A DNA stretch of 64,000 bases from Algihabitans sp965233705 (GTDB lineage: Bacteria > Pseudomonadota > Alphaproteobacteria > Kiloniellales > DSM-21159): assembly GCA_965233705.1 (NCBI GenBank), contig CBDDTF010000001.1, positions 930,001-994,000 on the forward strand, in the 5' to 3' direction. This document shows positions 26,254 to 33,894 of the stretch, piece by piece. Under the pieces are notes generated by a model that was given only the letters and a program-made list of their open reading frames with translations, was not told the DNA's origin and ran no database searches. Position numbers and translations under genes: made by a program. Position 1 is the first letter of the stretch, and the number at the start of each line of letters is the position of its first letter.

Positions 26254-27431
26254 GCCGCCGCTGCCTGGTCGGCGGCCACGCTGTCCAGAATGTCCAGCGC
26301 CTCCGCGACCTGCTGCTCGGTGAGGATCAGCGGCGGCAGCAGGCGGATGGTGTTTTCCGCCGCGCCGACCGTCAGCAGCCCGGCCTCGCGCAGCCGCGCG
26401 ATCAGCGCCGGCGCCTCGGCCCGGCAGCGCAGCCCCAGCATCAGGCCGGCACCGCGAACCTCGGCGAAGACGTCCGGGTGGCGCGCGACCAGCGCCTCCA
26501 GCTTCTGCCAGAGCAGGCGGGCGACCCGGTCGACCTCCTCCAGGAAGCCGGGCGCGCAGACCACGTCCATCACCGCGTTGCCGCAGGCCATGGCCAGCGG
26601 GTTGCCGCCGAAGGTGGTACCGTGGGTGCCCGGCGCCAGCCCCTTGGCCGCCTCCTCGGTGGTCAGCAGGGCGCCGATCGGGAAGCCGCCGCCCAACCCC
26701 TTGGCCAGCAGCATCACGTCGGGCTCGGCCCCTTGCGCCCACTCGTGGGCGAAGAGCTTGCCGCTGCGGCCCATGCCGCACTGAATCTCGTCGTAGATCA
26801 GCAGCAGGCCGAACTCGTCGCAGACGGTGCGCAGGTCGCGCAGGAACTGCAGCGCGGCCGGGCGGATGCCGCCCTCGCCCTGCACCGGCTCGACCATGAT
26901 GGCCGCTGTGTCGTCGGTCACCGCATCGCGCAGCTCGTTGAGATTGTTGAAGGCCACCGTCTCGAAGCCCGGTGCGTGGGGGGCGAAGCCCTCCATGTAC
27001 TTGGGGTTGCCGGCCGCCGCGACGCCCAGCAGCGAGCGGCCGTGGAAGGCGCCCTGGCAGGTGATGATGCGGTGCCGCTCCGGCTGGCCGGTGACGTCGA
27101 AATAGCGCCGGGTCAGCTTGACCGCCGCCTCGAAGGCCTCCAGCCCGGAGTTGCAGAAGAAGACCCGGTCGGCGAAGGAGGCCGCGGCCAGCCGCTCGGC
27201 CAGCCGCTCGCCCTCGGGGATGCGGAAGAGATTGGAGCAGTGCCAGAGCTTGCCCGCCTGCGCGCGCAGGGCGGCGACCAGGTGCGGGTGCGCGTGGCCC
27301 AGCGCGGTCACCGCGATGCCGCTGGCGAAGTCCAGGTAACGTCGCCCGTCGGTCCCGATCAGGTAGGCCCCCTCGCCATGATCGAAGGCGAGGTCGGCGC
27401 GGGCGTAGGTGTTCATCAACGCGTCGGTCAT
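26250..27431 (-). CDS. argD: Acetylornithine aminotransferase
   Basis: A 393-residue class III aminotransferase using pyridoxal phosphate. Visible features are YLDFASGIAVTALGHAHP, the CQGAFHGRSLL loop, IMVEPVQGEGGIRPA, LLIYDEIQCGMGRSG, the catalytic lysine in LLAKGLGGGFPIGA and TFGGNPLAMA. It converts N-acetylglutamate semialdehyde to N-acetylornithine and may also act on succinyl-diaminopimelate. GAGGAGGGG stands 2-3 nt from the ATG at 27431. It leads the argD-argF-hslO operon. Confidence 0.95.
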   Translation of the reverse strand: MTDALMNTYARADLAFDHGEGAYLIGTDGRRYLDFASGIAVTALGHAHPHLVAALRAQAGKLWHCSNLFRIPEGERLAERLAAASFADRVFFCNSGLEAFEAAVKLTRRYFDVTGQPERHRIITCQGAFHGRSLLGVAAAGNPKYMEGFAPHAPGFETVAFNNLNELRDAVTDDTAAIMVEPVQGEGGIRPAALQFLRDLRTVCDEFGLLLIYDEIQCGMGRSGKLFAHEWAQGAEPDVMLLAKGLGGGFPIGALLTTEEAAKGLAPGTHGTTFGGNPLAMACGNAVMDVVCAPGFLEEVDRVARLLWQKLEALVARHPDVFAEVRGAGLMLGLRCRAEAPALIARLREAGLLTVGAAENTIRLLPPLILTEQQVAEALDILDSVAADQAAAA

Positions 27432-27593
27432 CGCGCCCCTCCTCTCTCGGGACCGGAGCGCCCACCGGCGGGCCTCCTTCGGAAAAGAGCGCGACAGTGC
27501 TGCGCGGCGGTGCGGGTGTCAACCTGAAGGCGCGCGCGGCCCCTCTGCGCCGCCGGAATGGCCGGGCCGCCCCCGGGGGCCCGCCGGCCGCCG

Positions 27594-27633
27594 CCCCCGA
27601 CTCCCCCCGACTCCCCCCCCCCCGCCTCCCCCC
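27594..27633 (-). other. G-quadruplex-prone run just past an ABC permease stop
   Basis: On the minus strand there are four G-runs of 6, 11, 6 and 5 separated by 4-nt loops (AGGC, AGTC, AGTC), beginning 3 bp after the stop codon of the permease at 27637. On the plus strand it appears as GACTCCCCCC repeats. The arrangement meets the usual pattern for an intrastrand G-quadruplex and may act in transcript ending; no hairpin terminator is seen here. Confidence 0.6.
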
Positions 27634-27636
27634 GAC

Positions 27637-28464
27637 TCAGGCCCGGATCTTGTAGCCGCGCGCGACCAGCCGCCAGGCGACCAGCCAGAGCAGCAGGGTC
27701 AGGCCGGCCAGCAGGCCCAGCCCCAGCACCGGGTCGGCGAAGCGGTGGCCGATGGCGGCGCCGCGCACCCCGTCGATCAGGTAGAAGACGGGATTGGCCT
27801 GGATCACCCGCTGGCCCAGCGTCGGCAGGGCGGAGACGGCGAAGAAGGTGCCCGAAAGCAGGCCGAGCGGCAGCACCAGGAAGGTCGCCACCGCGCTGTA
27901 GCGGTCCCACTTCTCGGCCCACAGGCCGGTGATGAAGCCGAGCAGCGCGAAGAAGAGCGCGCCGAGTGCGCCGTAGGCCAGCAGCAGCAGCGGATCGACC
28001 GCCGGCAGGGCGACGAAGAGCGACAAGGCCGCGAGCACCGCCGCGCCGGTCAGCAGGCCGCCGACGGCGGCGGCCAGCACGTAGCCGGCGACCAGCTCGC
28101 CCGGGCTCAACGGCGCCATCAGCATGTCGCCGATGATCCCCTCCAGCTTGTCGTAGACCACCGGAAAGGCGGCGTTCTCGAAGGCGTTGAGCGCGAGCGC
28201 GAAGGCGGCGATGCCCGGCGCCACGAAGACCGGCAGGCTGACGCCCGGCAGCGGCCCCGGACCGCCGCCCCAGGCAAAGGTGAAGACCGCCAGGAACAGC
28301 AGCGCCGAGACCAGGGCGCCGCCCAGCCCCTCGGTGGCGAAGCGCAGGAATCGCAGCATGCCGCGCCGGAACAGGGTCCAGAGCCCGCGCCCGTTGAGCG
28401 GCCCGGCGAAGCGGCGCGGCCGGGGCGCAGCCGGGCCGCGCGGGCGGGGAGCGGGCGACGGCAC
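27637..28464 (-). CDS. ABC-2 type permease (second of a tandem pair)
   Basis: A 275-residue membrane protein with six predicted segments and the ABC-2 motif LSGTFFAVSALPTLGQRVIQANPVFYLIDGVRGAAIG. It starts with GTG at 28464, 13 bp past the stop of the upstream paralogue; an internal ATG (residue 36) is a weaker option. ABC-2 permeases export polysaccharides, lipids or drugs with a separate ATPase, which is not encoded nearby. The two permeases share layout and motifs and may form a heterodimer. A G-rich run lies right after the stop. Confidence 0.85.
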   Translation of the reverse strand: MPSPAPRPRGPAAPRPRRFAGPLNGRGLWTLFRRGMLRFLRFATEGLGGALVSALLFLAVFTFAWGGGPGPLPGVSLPVFVAPGIAAFALALNAFENAAFPVVYDKLEGIIGDMLMAPLSPGELVAGYVLAAAVGGLLTGAAVLAALSLFVALPAVDPLLLLAYGALGALFFALLGFITGLWAEKWDRYSAVATFLVLPLGLLSGTFFAVSALPTLGQRVIQANPVFYLIDGVRGAAIGHRFADPVLGLGLLAGLTLLLWLVAWRLVARGYKIRA

Positions 28465-28477
28465 GGCAGCCGGGCCC

Positions 28478-29308
28478 CTACGGCTTCAGCTTGTAGCCGC
28501 GCTTCAGCATCAGCCAGACGATCGTGATCAGCACCGCGTTGGCCAGGGCCACCACCGCCATGCCGGTCAGGATGTCGCCGTCGTGCCGGCCGAGAAAGCC
28601 GAAGCGCAGCCCGTCGATCAGGTAGAAGAAGGGGTTGAGGTGGGCGACGAACAGCCAGTTCTCCGGCAGCCGCTCGACCGAATAGAAGGTGCCCGACAGG
28701 AAGGAGAAGGGCACGATCACGAAGTTGGTCACCGCCGCGATGTGGTCGAACTTGTCGGCCCAGATGCCGCCGATCATGCCCAGCAGCGAGAGCAGCAGGC
28801 AGGCCGCGAAGGCGTAGTAGAGCACCACCGCGAAGTTGTGCATGTGCATCGGCACGAAGATCCACATGGCCAGCGCCGTGGTGGTGCCGACCAGCAGGCC
28901 GCGCGTCACCCCGCCCAGCGCGAAGCCGAGCGCCAGCTCCACCGTCGACAGCGGCGGCATCAGCACGTCGACGATGTTGCCCTGCACCTTCGAGATCAGG
29001 ATCGAGGAGGAGGTGTTGGCGAAGGAGTTCTGGATCATTGCCATCATGATCAGGCCCGGCGCCAGGAACTCCGCGTAGGGAATGTCGCCGAACTTCAGGT
29101 TGCCGCGGCCCAGCGCCAGGGTGAAGACGGCCAGGAACAGCAGCATCGTAACCATCGGCGCCAGGATGGTCTGGGTCAGCACGTTGACGAAGCGCTTCAC
29201 CTCCTTGAGGTAAAGCGTCCAGAGGCCCATCCAGTTGACGGCGCCCAGCACGCGCGGGCGCGGCGCCGGAAGGGTGACGGCGGCGGAGGGACGGCGAATC
29301 TCGGTCAT
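28478..29308 (-). CDS. ABC-2 type permease (first of a tandem pair)
   Basis: A 276-residue ABC-2 permease with the cytoplasmic N-terminal helix NWMGLWTLYLKEVKRF, six membrane segments and the conserved FLSGTFYSVERLPENWLFVAHLNPFFYLIDGLRFGFLG. It resembles the YadH group of exporter permeases. The downstream paralogue lies 13 bp away and shares the same signature (LSGTF, NP-FYLIDG-R), which suggests a tandem duplication. No ATP-binding partner is present within the window on either side, so the substrate is unknown. Confidence 0.88.
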   Translation of the reverse strand: MTEIRRPSAAVTLPAPRPRVLGAVNWMGLWTLYLKEVKRFVNVLTQTILAPMVTMLLFLAVFTLALGRGNLKFGDIPYAEFLAPGLIMMAMIQNSFANTSSSILISKVQGNIVDVLMPPLSTVELALGFALGGVTRGLLVGTTTALAMWIFVPMHMHNFAVVLYYAFAACLLLSLLGMIGGIWADKFDHIAAVTNFVIVPFSFLSGTFYSVERLPENWLFVAHLNPFFYLIDGLRFGFLGRHDGDILTGMAVVALANAVLITIVWLMLKRGYKLKP

Positions 29309-29478
29309 GGGGGCGTGAAATAGCCGCCCGGCCGCCCAGGAGCAACCGCCGCCGGCGCACAGCAGCCTTTCCCGCCGCAGACAGCGCAGCCGGCCGGGCC
29401 GGGGCGGAGTCGCGGACTGGCCGCCGGCCGCGCGGGCGAACTGGCGCCGGCGCCGCGGCCGATGGCAGGCTGGGGACC

Positions 29479-30099
29479 ATGTCCGCCGAGTCGCCCGACG
29501 AACCGGCCGCGCGCGCCGAGCGGCGCCGGCGCGGCCCGAAGCCGGCCACGCCCGCCTACCTGGAGCGCGCCGCGCTGTTCTACCTGGAACGCTACGCCAG
29601 CTCGGCCGAGAACCTGCGCCGGGTTCTGCTGCGCAAGGTGCAGCGTTCGGCCCGCGCGCACGGCACCGACCCGGCCGAGGGCGCCGCCACGGTCGACGCG
29701 CTGGTTGCCCGCTTCGCCCGCGCCGGCCTGTTGGACGATGCGCTCTACGCCCGCGGCCAGGCGCTCAGCCTGATGCGGCGGGGCACCTCGGCGCGCGGCA
29801 TCCGCGCCAAGCTGGCGCAGCGCGGCGTCGCCGAGGCGGAAATCGCCGCCGCCATGGCGGCGTGCGCGGAGGAGGCCGGCGATCCCGAGCTGGCCGCCGC
29901 CCTGGCCTACGCGCGCCGCCGCCGCCTCGGCCCCTATCGCAACGCCCCCGAGGCCCGCGCCGCGGCGCGCGAGAAGGACCTGGCCGCCCTGGCCCGCAAG
30001 GGCTTCGCCCCGGCTCTCTGCCTGCGGGTGATCGACGCGGAGGAGGCGGAGGCGCTGTGGGCGGAGGCGCGCGGCGAGAGCGATGCCCGACCTGAGTGA
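29479..30099 (+). CDS. recX: RecX family regulatory protein
   Basis: A 206-residue basic protein with the RecX three-helix repeats: YLERAALFYLERYASSAENLRRVLLRKV, LVARFARAGLLDDALYARGQALSLMRRGTSARGIRAKLAQRGV and a C-terminal repeat. RecX binds RecA filaments and blocks strand exchange; recA is not in the window. The last seven codons and the stop are contributed by a dispersed palindromic element: 18 bp at 30078-30095 are identical to 36001-36018. The gene may therefore have acquired its present C-terminus (SDARPE) by insertion of that element. Confidence 0.88.
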   Translation: MSAESPDEPAARAERRRRGPKPATPAYLERAALFYLERYASSAENLRRVLLRKVQRSARAHGTDPAEGAATVDALVARFARAGLLDDALYARGQALSLMRRGTSARGIRAKLAQRGVAEAEIAAAMAACAEEAGDPELAAALAYARRRRLGPYRNAPEARAAAREKDLAALARKGFAPALCLRVIDAEEAEALWAEARGESDARPE

Positions 30100-30304
30100 C
30101 GCGCCTTGGCGAGTCGCCAGGTCGGAGAGCATCGCTCCAAGCCTCTGGGTTCGGGCCTCTGGATCAGGGCGGTTTTGCCCGAGCGGCGGCCCCACCGAAG
30201 TGGGGCCACACGGTCGCAAATCACTCTAACCCTTTGGTGTAGAGAAGGTTGCTTGTGATCGGCGGACCCACGCTGTGGGTCCAAACGATCACAATCTGCT
30301 CTAG
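30078..30304 (+). repeat. Dispersed palindromic element, copy b (overlaps recX 3' end)
   Basis: The element begins GAGCGATGCCCGACCTGA inside recX, and pairs with CAGGTCGGAGAGCATCGCTC about 30 bp on. A second palindrome (GGCGGTTTTGCC and CGGCCCCACC / GTGGGGCC) and a third (GATCGGCGGACCCACG / TGGGTCCAAACGATC) follow, ending in GCTCTAG. The internal joints contain CAAATCACTCTAACC and TGGTGTAGAG, also seen in copies a and d. Confidence 0.8.
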
Positions 30305-30359
30305 CCGGCCCGGCGCGGCGGGCGGCGCCGCTCGGTCGCCGCGGCTCGCTTGCCGCGCC

Positions 30360-30869
30360 TCAGTTACAGCGGCCGACCGAGCCTTCCTTGCAGACGCGCA
30401 CGCCATCGATCCAGGTGGCGCCGGAGAGGTTGGCGCGGAAGAAGTCGGCGCCGTCGGTCTGGGCGTCGGTCAGGTCGGCGCCCTGCAGGTTGGCCCGCGT
30501 AAGCCGCGCGTTGCGCAGGTCGGCGCCGGTGAAGTCGGCGTCGGTCAGGTCGGCCTTGGTGAAGTCCACCCGCTCCAGGTCGGCGTCCGAGAGGTCGGCG
30601 CCGACCATGGTGGCATTGATGAACTTGGCGCGGTAGCCCTCGATCTCGGAGAGGTCGGCGCCGTTGAGATTGCTGCGGAAATAGCTGCCGTCGCGCAGCC
30701 GGGCGCCAGTCAGGTCGACCTGCGAAAGGTCGAGGCCGTCGAAGTTGCAGCGCTGCCAGTTGACGCCGGGCGCCGGCGGGTCGGTGCAGCCGGCCAGGGC
30801 CGGCCCGCTCGAAAGGGTGGCGAAAAACAGAGCGGCCGGCAGGAGGAGCAGGAGGCGGCGGGGCGTCAT
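30360..30869 (-). CDS. Exported pentapeptide-repeat protein
   Basis: A 169-residue protein from the ATG at 30869. A signal peptide (RRLLLLLPAALFFATLSSGPALA, about 3-26) is followed by about 18 pentapeptide repeats of the A(D/N)LxX type, such as GADLSDADLERVDFTKADLTDADFTGADLRNARLTRANLQGADLTDAQ, forming a right-handed quadrilateral helix. Four cysteines, two near each end of the mature part (GCTDPP, WQRCNF; VCKEGSVGRC), could form disulfide caps, which fits a periplasmic site. The function of such secreted repeat proteins is not known. It stands alone and is divergent from the CCA gene. Confidence 0.8.
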   Translation of the reverse strand: MTPRRLLLLLPAALFFATLSSGPALAGCTDPPAPGVNWQRCNFDGLDLSQVDLTGARLRDGSYFRSNLNGADLSEIEGYRAKFINATMVGADLSDADLERVDFTKADLTDADFTGADLRNARLTRANLQGADLTDAQTDGADFFRANLSGATWIDGVRVCKEGSVGRCN

Positions 30870-30959
30870 GGCCTGCAAGATGGAAGAGTTTGTCCGTTTG
30901 GGCAATGCCTTGGCCGATCGGTCGCAGCGCGCGCCGGGGCGCGCGGGCGGCGCGGTTCC

Positions 30960-30980
30960 CTGCGTCGGCAAATCGCTCTA
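30960..30980 (+). repeat. Remnant end of the dispersed palindromic element (copy c)
   Basis: GTCGGCAAATCGCTCTAG matches the right end of the larger copies (GGTCGCAAATCACTCTAG in copy d). It lies 15 bp before the CCA/poly(A) polymerase start codon. Confidence 0.45.
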
Positions 30981-30994
30981 GGCTCGCCGCCGCC

Positions 30995-32248
30995 ATGCAC
31001 GCCCCGGCCGAGACCCTCGCCCCGCAGGACTGGATGACCGCCGCGCCGACCCGCGCGGTGCTGGCCGCGCTCGCCGCCGGCGATGTCGAGGCCCGCTTCG
31101 TCGGCGGCTGCGTGCGCGACGCCCTGGCCGGGCGGCCGGTGCGCGACATCGACCTCGCCACGCCCGCGCCGCCCGAACGGGTGATGGCGCTGCTGCAGGC
31201 CGCGGGGCTGAAGGCGGTGCCCACCGGCCTCGCCCACGGCACGGTCACCGCCGTGGCCGCGCACCGCCCCTTCGAGATCACCACCCTGCGCGAGGACGTG
31301 CAGACCTTCGGCCGGCACGCCACCGTCGCCTTCACCGACGACTGGCGCGCCGACGCCGCCCGGCGCGACTTCACCATGAACGCCCTGTCCTGCACGCCGG
31401 CGGGCGCGGTCTACGACTACTTCGGCGGGCTGGCCGACCTGCGCGCCGGGCGGGTGCGCTTCGTCGGCGACGCGGCCCGGCGCATCGCCGAGGACTACCT
31501 GCGCGTCCTGCGCTTCTTTCGCTTCCACGCCCACTACGGGCGCGGCGCCCCCGATCCCGAGGGCCTGGCCGCCAGCGCCGCCGCCGCGCCCCACCTGATC
31601 CGCCTGTCGCAGGAGCGGGTGCGCGCCGAGCTGCTGCGCCTGCTGGAGGCGCCGGACCCGGTGCCGACCCTGGAGGTCATGATCGCCCACCGCATCCTGG
31701 CCGAGGAGCTGCCGGAGCAGGGCGGCACGGCGACGCTGCGCCGCCTGCTGCCCCTGGAGCCCGCCCCGGAGGAGCCGGCGGGCGGCGGCCGACCCGACGC
31801 ACTGCTGCGCCTGGCCGCCCTGATCGACACCGACCGCCAGGGGGCCGACGCCATCGCCGCGCGCCTGCGGCTGTCGAACGCCGAGCGCGCGCGCCTGGAG
31901 CTGCTGACCCAGCCGCCGCTGCCGGTGGCGCCGGAGCTGACGCCGCAGGCCCTGCGCGTGGCCTGCTACCGCCTGGGCCGGCAGGCCGTGGCCGACCTGC
32001 TGCGCCTCGCCGCCGCGCGGCGTGGCAGCCGCGACAACCTCGAGGCCGCGCTGGCCGTAGTCCAGGCCTGGACGCCCTGCGCCTTCCCGCTGAAGGGCCG
32101 CGACCTGCTGGAGCTGGGCGCGCCGAAGGGGCCGGCCCTGGGCCGCGTGCTGCGGGAGCTGGAGGATTGGTGGATCGCCCGCGACTTCCGGCCGGACCGC
32201 ACCGCGCTGCTGGCCGAGGCCCGGCGGAGACTGACGGCCGAAACCTGA
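30995..32248 (+). CDS. CCA tRNA nucleotidyltransferase / poly(A) polymerase family
   Basis: A 417-residue class II nucleotidyltransferase. The N-terminal head has FVGGCVRDALAGRPVRDIDLATPAPPERV with the GG-DD catalytic pattern, TLREDVQTFGRHATVAFTDDWRADAARRDFTMNAL, then YDYFGGLADLRAGRVRFVGDAARRIAEDYLRVLRFFRF. In alphaproteobacteria this family usually adds the CCA end to tRNAs, sometimes annotated pcnB. No HD domain is obvious at the C-terminus. The ATG at 30995 is chosen because the conserved head starts directly after it; the longer frame upstream reads through an element remnant. Confidence 0.9.
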   Translation: MHAPAETLAPQDWMTAAPTRAVLAALAAGDVEARFVGGCVRDALAGRPVRDIDLATPAPPERVMALLQAAGLKAVPTGLAHGTVTAVAAHRPFEITTLREDVQTFGRHATVAFTDDWRADAARRDFTMNALSCTPAGAVYDYFGGLADLRAGRVRFVGDAARRIAEDYLRVLRFFRFHAHYGRGAPDPEGLAASAAAAPHLIRLSQERVRAELLRLLEAPDPVPTLEVMIAHRILAEELPEQGGTATLRRLLPLEPAPEEPAGGGRPDALLRLAALIDTDRQGADAIAARLRLSNAERARLELLTQPPLPVAPELTPQALRVACYRLGRQAVADLLRLAAARRGSRDNLEAALAVVQAWTPCAFPLKGRDLLELGAPKGPALGRVLRELEDWWIARDFRPDRTALLAEARRRLTAET

Positions 32249-32272
32249 CAGCCGCGACCCGACAACGCAGAG

Positions 32273-32310
32273 CCGGCTGCAGAAAACCGGCTGCAGAAAA
32301 CCGGCTGCGG
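32273..32310 (+). repeat. 14-bp tandem array between convergent genes
   Basis: Two full units of CCGGCTGCAGAAAA and a partial third, lying in the 66-bp space between the convergent CCA transferase and hisI genes. Confidence 0.8.
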
Positions 32311-32314
32311 AGGC

Positions 32315-32878
32315 CTAAAGCTGGGTGGGATTCGGCGCGTCGCCGTAGACCGCGACGGGGTCGAAGCTCTTCTCGTCCTCTTCGAAGGCGAGGCGCACCG
32401 GCCCCTCGGCGGGGGCGTCGCCGACCGGCACCGAGCGGTAGAAGCAGGAGCGGTAGCCGACGTGGCAGCTCGCCTCGCCGACCACCTCGACGCGCAGCCA
32501 GACGCAGTCCTGGTCGTCGTCGATGCGCATTTCGCGCACCTTCTGCACCAGGCCGCTGGTGGCGCCCTTGTGCCAGAGCGCCTGACGGCTGCGCGAATAG
32601 TACCAGGCCTCGCCGCTCTCGATCGTGCGCTTCAGGGCCTCGGCGTTCATGTAGCCGTGCATCAGCAGCTCGCCGCTGCCGTAGGCCGTGGTGACCACCG
32701 GAATCAGGCCGCGTTCGTCGAACTTGGGCGCCAGCTCATGGCCTTCCTCGACCTGCTCGACGCTGACGCGCCGGGCGAAGAGGGCGATGTCGTCGGCCGC
32801 GGCGGCGGCGGTGTTCGGAGCCTGCTTCGGGGCCTGCTTCGGGGCCTGTTCGGTCATGGCGGAGGTACCCATGTTCAT
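32315..32878 (-). CDS. hisI: Phosphoribosyl-AMP cyclohydrolase
   Basis: HisI catalyses the third step of histidine synthesis. The core is complete: FDERGLIPVVTTAYGSGELLMHGYMNAEALKRTIESGEAWYYSRSRQALWHKGATSG, then DDDQDCVWLRVEVVGEASCHVGYRSCFYRSV with the zinc/metal cysteines. The N-terminus is unusual: a low-complexity tail with QAPKQAPKQAPNTAAAAA encoded by a 12-bp tandem repeat. ATGs at 32878, 32872 and 32857 are all possible and none has a clear ribosome site; I use 32878 (187 residues). The gene is divergent from the NifU-like gene. Confidence 0.9.
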   Translation of the reverse strand: MNMGTSAMTEQAPKQAPKQAPNTAAAAADDIALFARRVSVEQVEEGHELAPKFDERGLIPVVTTAYGSGELLMHGYMNAEALKRTIESGEAWYYSRSRQALWHKGATSGLVQKVREMRIDDDQDCVWLRVEVVGEASCHVGYRSCFYRSVPVGDAPAEGPVRLAFEEDEKSFDPVAVYGDAPNPTQL

Positions 32879-33011
32879 GGCTGAGCGGCTGCCGCCGTGG
32901 CGCGGCCCCGCCAGCCGGTGATATATCCGGTACTGTCTGCCGGGGGATATACCCATGGGGCCGGGCCGCTGCAAGGAAGCGGCCGCGCGAGACGGGACGA
33001 AATCGAACGAG

Positions 33012-33467
33012 ATGGCCGACGAAGCGCTGAAGGAACTCTACAACGAGCGGGTCATGGCGCTGGCCCGCGACATCCCGCGCCAGCAGCGCCTGGAGCACCC
33101 CGACGCCAGCGTGCAGCAGGTCAGCCCACTGTGCGGCAGCCGCATCACCGTCGACCTCACCCTGGCGGGCGACCGGGTGGCGGACTACGGCCAGAGCGTG
33201 CGGGCCTGCACCCTGGGCCAGGCCGCCGCCTCGATCATGGCGCGCCACGTGGTCGGACGCAGCGCGGCGGAGCTGCGGCGCGTCCGCGCCGAGATGCGCG
33301 CCATGCTCAAGGAGGGCGGCCCGCCGCCGGGTCCGCCCTGGGAGGAGCTGGAAGTGCTGCTGCCGGCGCGCGGGGTGAAGTCGCGCCACGGCTCGGTGCT
33401 GCTGGCCTTCGAGGCGGTGGTCAAGGCGCTCGACCAGATCGAGGCCGAGCGTGCGCGGAAGGCGTGA
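33012..33467 (+). CDS. NifU/IscU-like iron-sulfur scaffold, third cysteine missing
   Basis: About 151 residues from the ATG at 33012. The frame also opens at 32955, which has GGGGGA 7 nt upstream, so the start is uncertain. The sequence LYNERVMALARDIP, VSPLCGSRITVDL (Cys41), VRACTLGQAAASIMA (Cys66) and GVKSRHGSVLLAFEAV follows the IscU/NifU N-terminal fold. The third cluster cysteine of IscU, expected in the last motif, is replaced (SRHGS). A divergent scaffold of this type near hisI is common in alphaproteobacteria. It may bind or pass a cluster less tightly than IscU, or have another role. Confidence 0.82.
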   Translation: MADEALKELYNERVMALARDIPRQQRLEHPDASVQQVSPLCGSRITVDLTLAGDRVADYGQSVRACTLGQAAASIMARHVVGRSAAELRRVRAEMRAMLKEGGPPPGPPWEELEVLLPARGVKSRHGSVLLAFEAVVKALDQIEAERARKA

Positions 33468-33555
33468 GCGCCGCTCCGGCGGCCCCCTGCCGCGACGAGA
33501 GAATAAATCCGGCTGAATAAGATCTGTTGAACAAAGTCTGCGGCCGACCTGGTCG

Positions 33556-33578
33556 TTAACCCTCCCTTAAACCGAATC
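33556..33578 (+). promoter_or_regulatory. CtrA-type site (TTAA-N7-TTAA) next to a GANTC site
   Basis: TTAA at 33556-33559 and TTAA at 33567-33570 are exactly 7 bp apart, the full CtrA binding pattern of alphaproteobacteria, and GAATC (33574-33578) is a CcrM/GcrA-type methylation site 3 bp on. The pair lies 47 bp before the small gene at 33625 in an AT-richer stretch. Cell-cycle control is inferred. Confidence 0.6.
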
Positions 33579-33624
33579 GCGCCATGCAGGCCGCAAGATA
33601 TTGCGGCGGGAGTCGTGGCGTATC

Positions 33625-33810
33625 ATGGATTTTGTGGATAACTCTGCGGAAGATTCCAGCGAGACCCGGCGCCAGCCGCCGGTGAGTCCCTACCTCCTGC
33701 GCCCGCTGCGCAGCCTCGACCAGGCCGCCGCCGACCTGGGCGAGAAGGCCCCCGCGCCGCCGGCCGGCGGCCAGGACACCAGCCCCCGGGCCCGGCGTCG
33801 GCGCGGCTGA
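33625..33810 (+). CDS. Small conserved-looking protein of unknown function
   Basis: A 61-residue protein starting MDFVDNSAEDSSETRRQPPVSPYLLRPLRSLDQAAADLGEK and ending in a basic tail. I do not recognise a domain, but the PVSPYLLRPLRSLDQA segment looks like a defined motif and not random high-GC translation, and the 5' end lies in AT-richer DNA with a CtrA-type site upstream, as expected for a real gene. GGGAG occurs about 11 nt before the ATG. No membrane segment or signal is present. A role in the cell cycle is only suggested by the site. Confidence 0.55.
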   Translation: MDFVDNSAEDSSETRRQPPVSPYLLRPLRSLDQAAADLGEKAPAPPAGGQDTSPRARRRRG

Positions 33811-33894
33811 TTCCCGCCGCTTTCCCGCCGCGGTGCCCGGCCGGCCGGCGGGCGGCCTTTGCGCCGCGGCGCAGCCCTGCCCTAAACTGCTGTC

